Source: Candidatus Eiseniibacteriota bacterium
GTDB lineage: Bacteria > Joyebacterota > Joyebacteria > Joyebacterales > Joyebacteraceae
Direction of reading: 5' to 3'
NCBI GenBank assembly: GCA_030638405.1
Contig: DAOWER010000200.1
Location: forward strand, 1-16,464
Length of the DNA stretch: 16,464 nucleotides
Within the stretch, counting starts at the first letter, position 1. Each line of letters begins with the position of its first letter. Positions 14,566 through 16,464 of the stretch are shown here, piece after piece. A program made the position numbers and the translations under genes. Below the pieces are notes generated by a model. That model was not told where the DNA came from, ran no database searches, and saw only the letters and a program-made list of their open reading frames with translations.

Positions 14566-16464
14566 CTACCTGAGAAGAACCACCTTGCGGGTCTTCGAAT
14601 CTCCGGCGGCCTCCAGCCTGACGAAGTAGACGCCGCGAGCGATCGCGTCGCCGTTTCCGTTGCTGCCGTCCCAGAGGATCTGGTGCGGTCCCGCCTCCCG
14701 GAACGAGTCGTCCACCGTCCTCACGAGCCTCCCTGACACGTCGTAGACGCGGACGACCGCGCGGCCGTCCTGCGGCATGTTGAATGACAGCTTCGTCGCG
14801 TCCCTGAACGGGTTGGGACGGCACGGACTGAGGAGGAGCCTCCCGATCTCGGATTCGCCCGGCGGCGCGACGTACAGGTCCAGCCGCACGGCGCCCTGGC
14901 GCGTGTTGGAGTCGCGTCCCGGCTGCATCCAGAGGGTCACCAGCGAATCCTGCGTCGCCGCGTCGATCGAGAACGTGAACGGGTCGCCGTCGTTCCGCCC
15001 GGACGAGCCCGCCTCGATGTTCTGGAGCGCCGTCGAGTCGTCGAACACGGCGACGGCGGACGCGTCCGAGGTCAGCGTCAGATCCAGGCCCGTCGCGGCG
15101 ACCGGGCCGTCGTTCCTCAGTTCCACCACGAGCGAGAGCTCCTCTCCCGGGTCCGGGACCCCGTCGCCGTTTCCGCCCTCGCTGTCATCGAACCAGAAGT
15201 CGTTGAGCACGAGCCACGGGAACCGGAGGGTCTCCGGCGGAACAGTGGTGAACCGGACGGCCAGGCCGTCAGACAGAGGGGCCGCGTAGGCGCCGTAGGC
15301 ACCGTCGAACAGGAACTGCACGCCGTCGGTCTCGTAGGGGTGCTCGATGCCGACCGTGCAGCCGTCGGGCTCCGAGACGTCCTTGTACAGGAAGACGATC
15401 TCCGCGTCGCCCGTGGGCGTGATGTGATAGGCCGGGTCGTAGATGACTACCTGGAACGTCTCCGTCGCTTCGGAGTCGACGTGCCGGACATCGTCGAATT
15501 CGATGATGTAGCGGTGCTCGTAGGGGTCGAACCAGACGTACACATCGCCGCCTGCGGAAGGGTCCAGGTCGTCCCAGAACGGCGCGAACATGCCGGCAGG
15601 TCCGTCGACGGAGGGGATGCCGGAGTTGACGCTCCAGCTCCCATTCGGAGCATACACAGTCACGAACCCGTTGGACGAGACCCACAGGTCCTGACGTACC
15701 AGACCGTAGCACCGGATATTGAACGGAGCGGCAAGCGCAGCCACCCCGTTGTTCGAATCGCTGACGTCGTCGAGCCTCAGGCCCGGGCCCGGCTGCGCGA
15801 TCTCCGACCACTCGAACCTCGGGGCCGCGGGGTAGAGCGTGTCGCTCGAGTCATAGGCGTAGTAGCCGTAGTTGTCAGGACCGGTGGGGTGAAGCGGCGC
15901 CACCTCAGCGATGTCGAGGCCCAGCGCCAGGGTCTCCGCGTAGGCATAGGTCGGTGCGTCGGCCGAGACGCGCAGGAAGAGCTTCGCGTCGCCGGGGTCA
16001 GCGTCGGGCGCCACGTACACGATGAACGGAGCGCTGCCGTTCACGCTCTGCGCTCCCGCGGCGACATCCGGGAAGGCCGCGGAGGCCGAGGTCACGCTGA
16101 TGCGGGAGGTTCTGCTTGAGAGCACACCCGTAACGTTGGTCAGATCGGAGACGGCGCCGCAGTCCAGGGCCACTTCGATGCCGACCACCTCGCCGGGCTC
16201 CAGACTGCCGTCTCCGTCACCGCCGGGAGAACCGTCGTCCCCGAGGACGTAGGACACCGCCAGGTCGCCCGAGACCGTCTCCAGGGGCGCCAGCACGACG
16301 ACGTCCGTCGACTCCCCGTAGCAAACTCGGAGCACGAGGGGCAGGTCGTAGCCTCCCGGCCAGTCGGCATCGACGGACACGAGGAAGTCAGAAGGCCCCC
16401 ACGCCGTCGAGTCGGGCGCGATGCCCCCGAACAGCACGAGGCTGTCTGTGACCGACGCGTGGTC
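14566..16464 (-). CDS. Large secreted multidomain protein with FlgD-like tail (N-terminus beyond window)
   Basis: The frame is open to the window edge, so 632 C-terminal residues are visible and the start is missing. The earliest visible candidate, a GTG at 16437, is probably internal. Two Ig-like/CARDB-type modules are marked by G-D-G-S-L-E-P-G-E (about residue 83) and G-D-G-V-P-D-P-G-E (about 433). Between them, near 195-405, is a segment with N-Y-G-Y-Y-A-Y-D-S-S-D-T-L-Y, then S-S-N-G-F-V-T-V and M-F-A-P-F-W-D-D-L-D-P, which resembles nidogen-like extracellular domains. The last ~85 residues form a FlgD-like tail (R-P-N-P-F, V-Y-D-V-S-G-R, W-D-G, G-V-Y-F-V-R-L, K-V-V-L-L-R). In FCB-type bacteria such architectures often follow a peptidase domain (C25 gingipain-like or S8), which would lie upstream; that is a guess. 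Likely surface-attached or secreted. Confidence 0.88.
   Translation of the reverse strand, partial: DHASVTDSLVLFGGIAPDSTAWGPSDFLVSVDADWPGGYDLPLVLRVCYGESTDVVVLAPLETVSGDLAVSYVLGDDGSPGGDGDGSLEPGEVVGIEVALDCGAVSDLTNVTGVLSSRTSRISVTSASAAFPDVAAGAQSVNGSAPFIVYVAPDADPGDAKLFLRVSADAPTYAYAETLALGLDIAEVAPLHPTGPDNYGYYAYDSSDTLYPAAPRFEWSEIAQPGPGLRLDDVSDSNNGVAALAAPFNIRCYGLVRQDLWVSSNGFVTVYAPNGSWSVNSGIPSVDGPAGMFAPFWDDLDPSAGGDVYVWFDPYEHRYIIEFDDVRHVDSEATETFQVVIYDPAYHITPTGDAEIVFLYKDVSEPDGCTVGIEHPYETDGVQFLFDGAYGAYAAPLSDGLAVRFTTVPPETLRFPWLVLNDFWFDDSEGGNGDGVPDPGEELSLVVELRNDGPVAATGLDLTLTSDASAVAVFDDSTALQNIEAGSSGRNDGDPFTFSIDAATQDSLVTLWMQPGRDSNTRQGAVRLDLYVAPPGESEIGRLLLSPCRPNPFRDATKLSFNMPQDGRAVVRVYDVSGRLVRTVDDSFREAGPHQILWDGSNGNGDAIARGVYFVRLEAAGDSKTRKVVLLR

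Overview
The window is GC-rich, tightly packed bacterial DNA. Two proteins end in FlgD-like/type IX-like C-terminal tails (PNPF...YDV.G...WDG...G.YF...K...LR). Together with the secreted beta-rich proteins and three exported arylsulfotransferase-like enzymes, this suggests an uncultivated FCB-type lineage such as Candidatus Eisenbacteria. That placement is an inference from protein style, not a marker-gene result. Coordinates, starts and motifs were read by hand.

Layout. (1) 1-2945, minus strand: a carbohydrate ABC importer operon in the order lipoprotein binding protein, MalF-type permease, MalG-type permease (cut by the window edge). A strong promoter with a 12-bp palindrome lies upstream. 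(2) 3176-7423, plus strand: a promoter and three adjacent, overlapping paralogues of an exported arylsulfotransferase-like beta-propeller enzyme. (3) 7448-7819, minus strand: a cold-shock protein with a TTG start, a near-consensus promoter and a long leader. (4) 7945-10158, plus strand: a membrane-anchored LysM-like protein, a spacer with degenerate ~30-bp repeats, and a class I methyltransferase. (5) 10155-12079, minus strand: the hflK-hflC pair, convergent with the methyltransferase and sharing a CTAG at the stops. (6) 12276-13386, plus strand: a secreted thioredoxin-fold protein whose frame is interrupted by one in-frame TGA, exactly where the first cysteine of a WCxxC site is expected. (7) 13511-14443, plus strand: a secreted protein made of two copies of one domain, followed by a perfect 16-bp hairpin terminator. 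(8) 14566-16464, minus strand: the C-terminal part of a large secreted multidomain protein with a FlgD-like tail.

The most notable find is the gene at 12364-13386. Reading TGA 12469-12471 as selenocysteine gives a 340-residue protein with a signal peptide, a Trp-Sec-Ser-Ser-Cys redox site, a downstream Met-Pro-Thr cis-proline loop and a FlgD-like sorting tail. A 7-bp stem with an AGUU loop starts 13 nt after the TGA, as in bacterial SECIS elements. The gene has a consensus -10 box and a good ribosome binding site. It is therefore a candidate exported, probably surface-attached, selenoprotein oxidoreductase. No selA, selB, selC or selD is in the window, so the claim depends on the rest of the genome.

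The second notable region is the three-gene arylsulfotransferase array. All three copies keep the same candidate active-site histidines and arginine, so they probably remain active, perhaps on different substrates.
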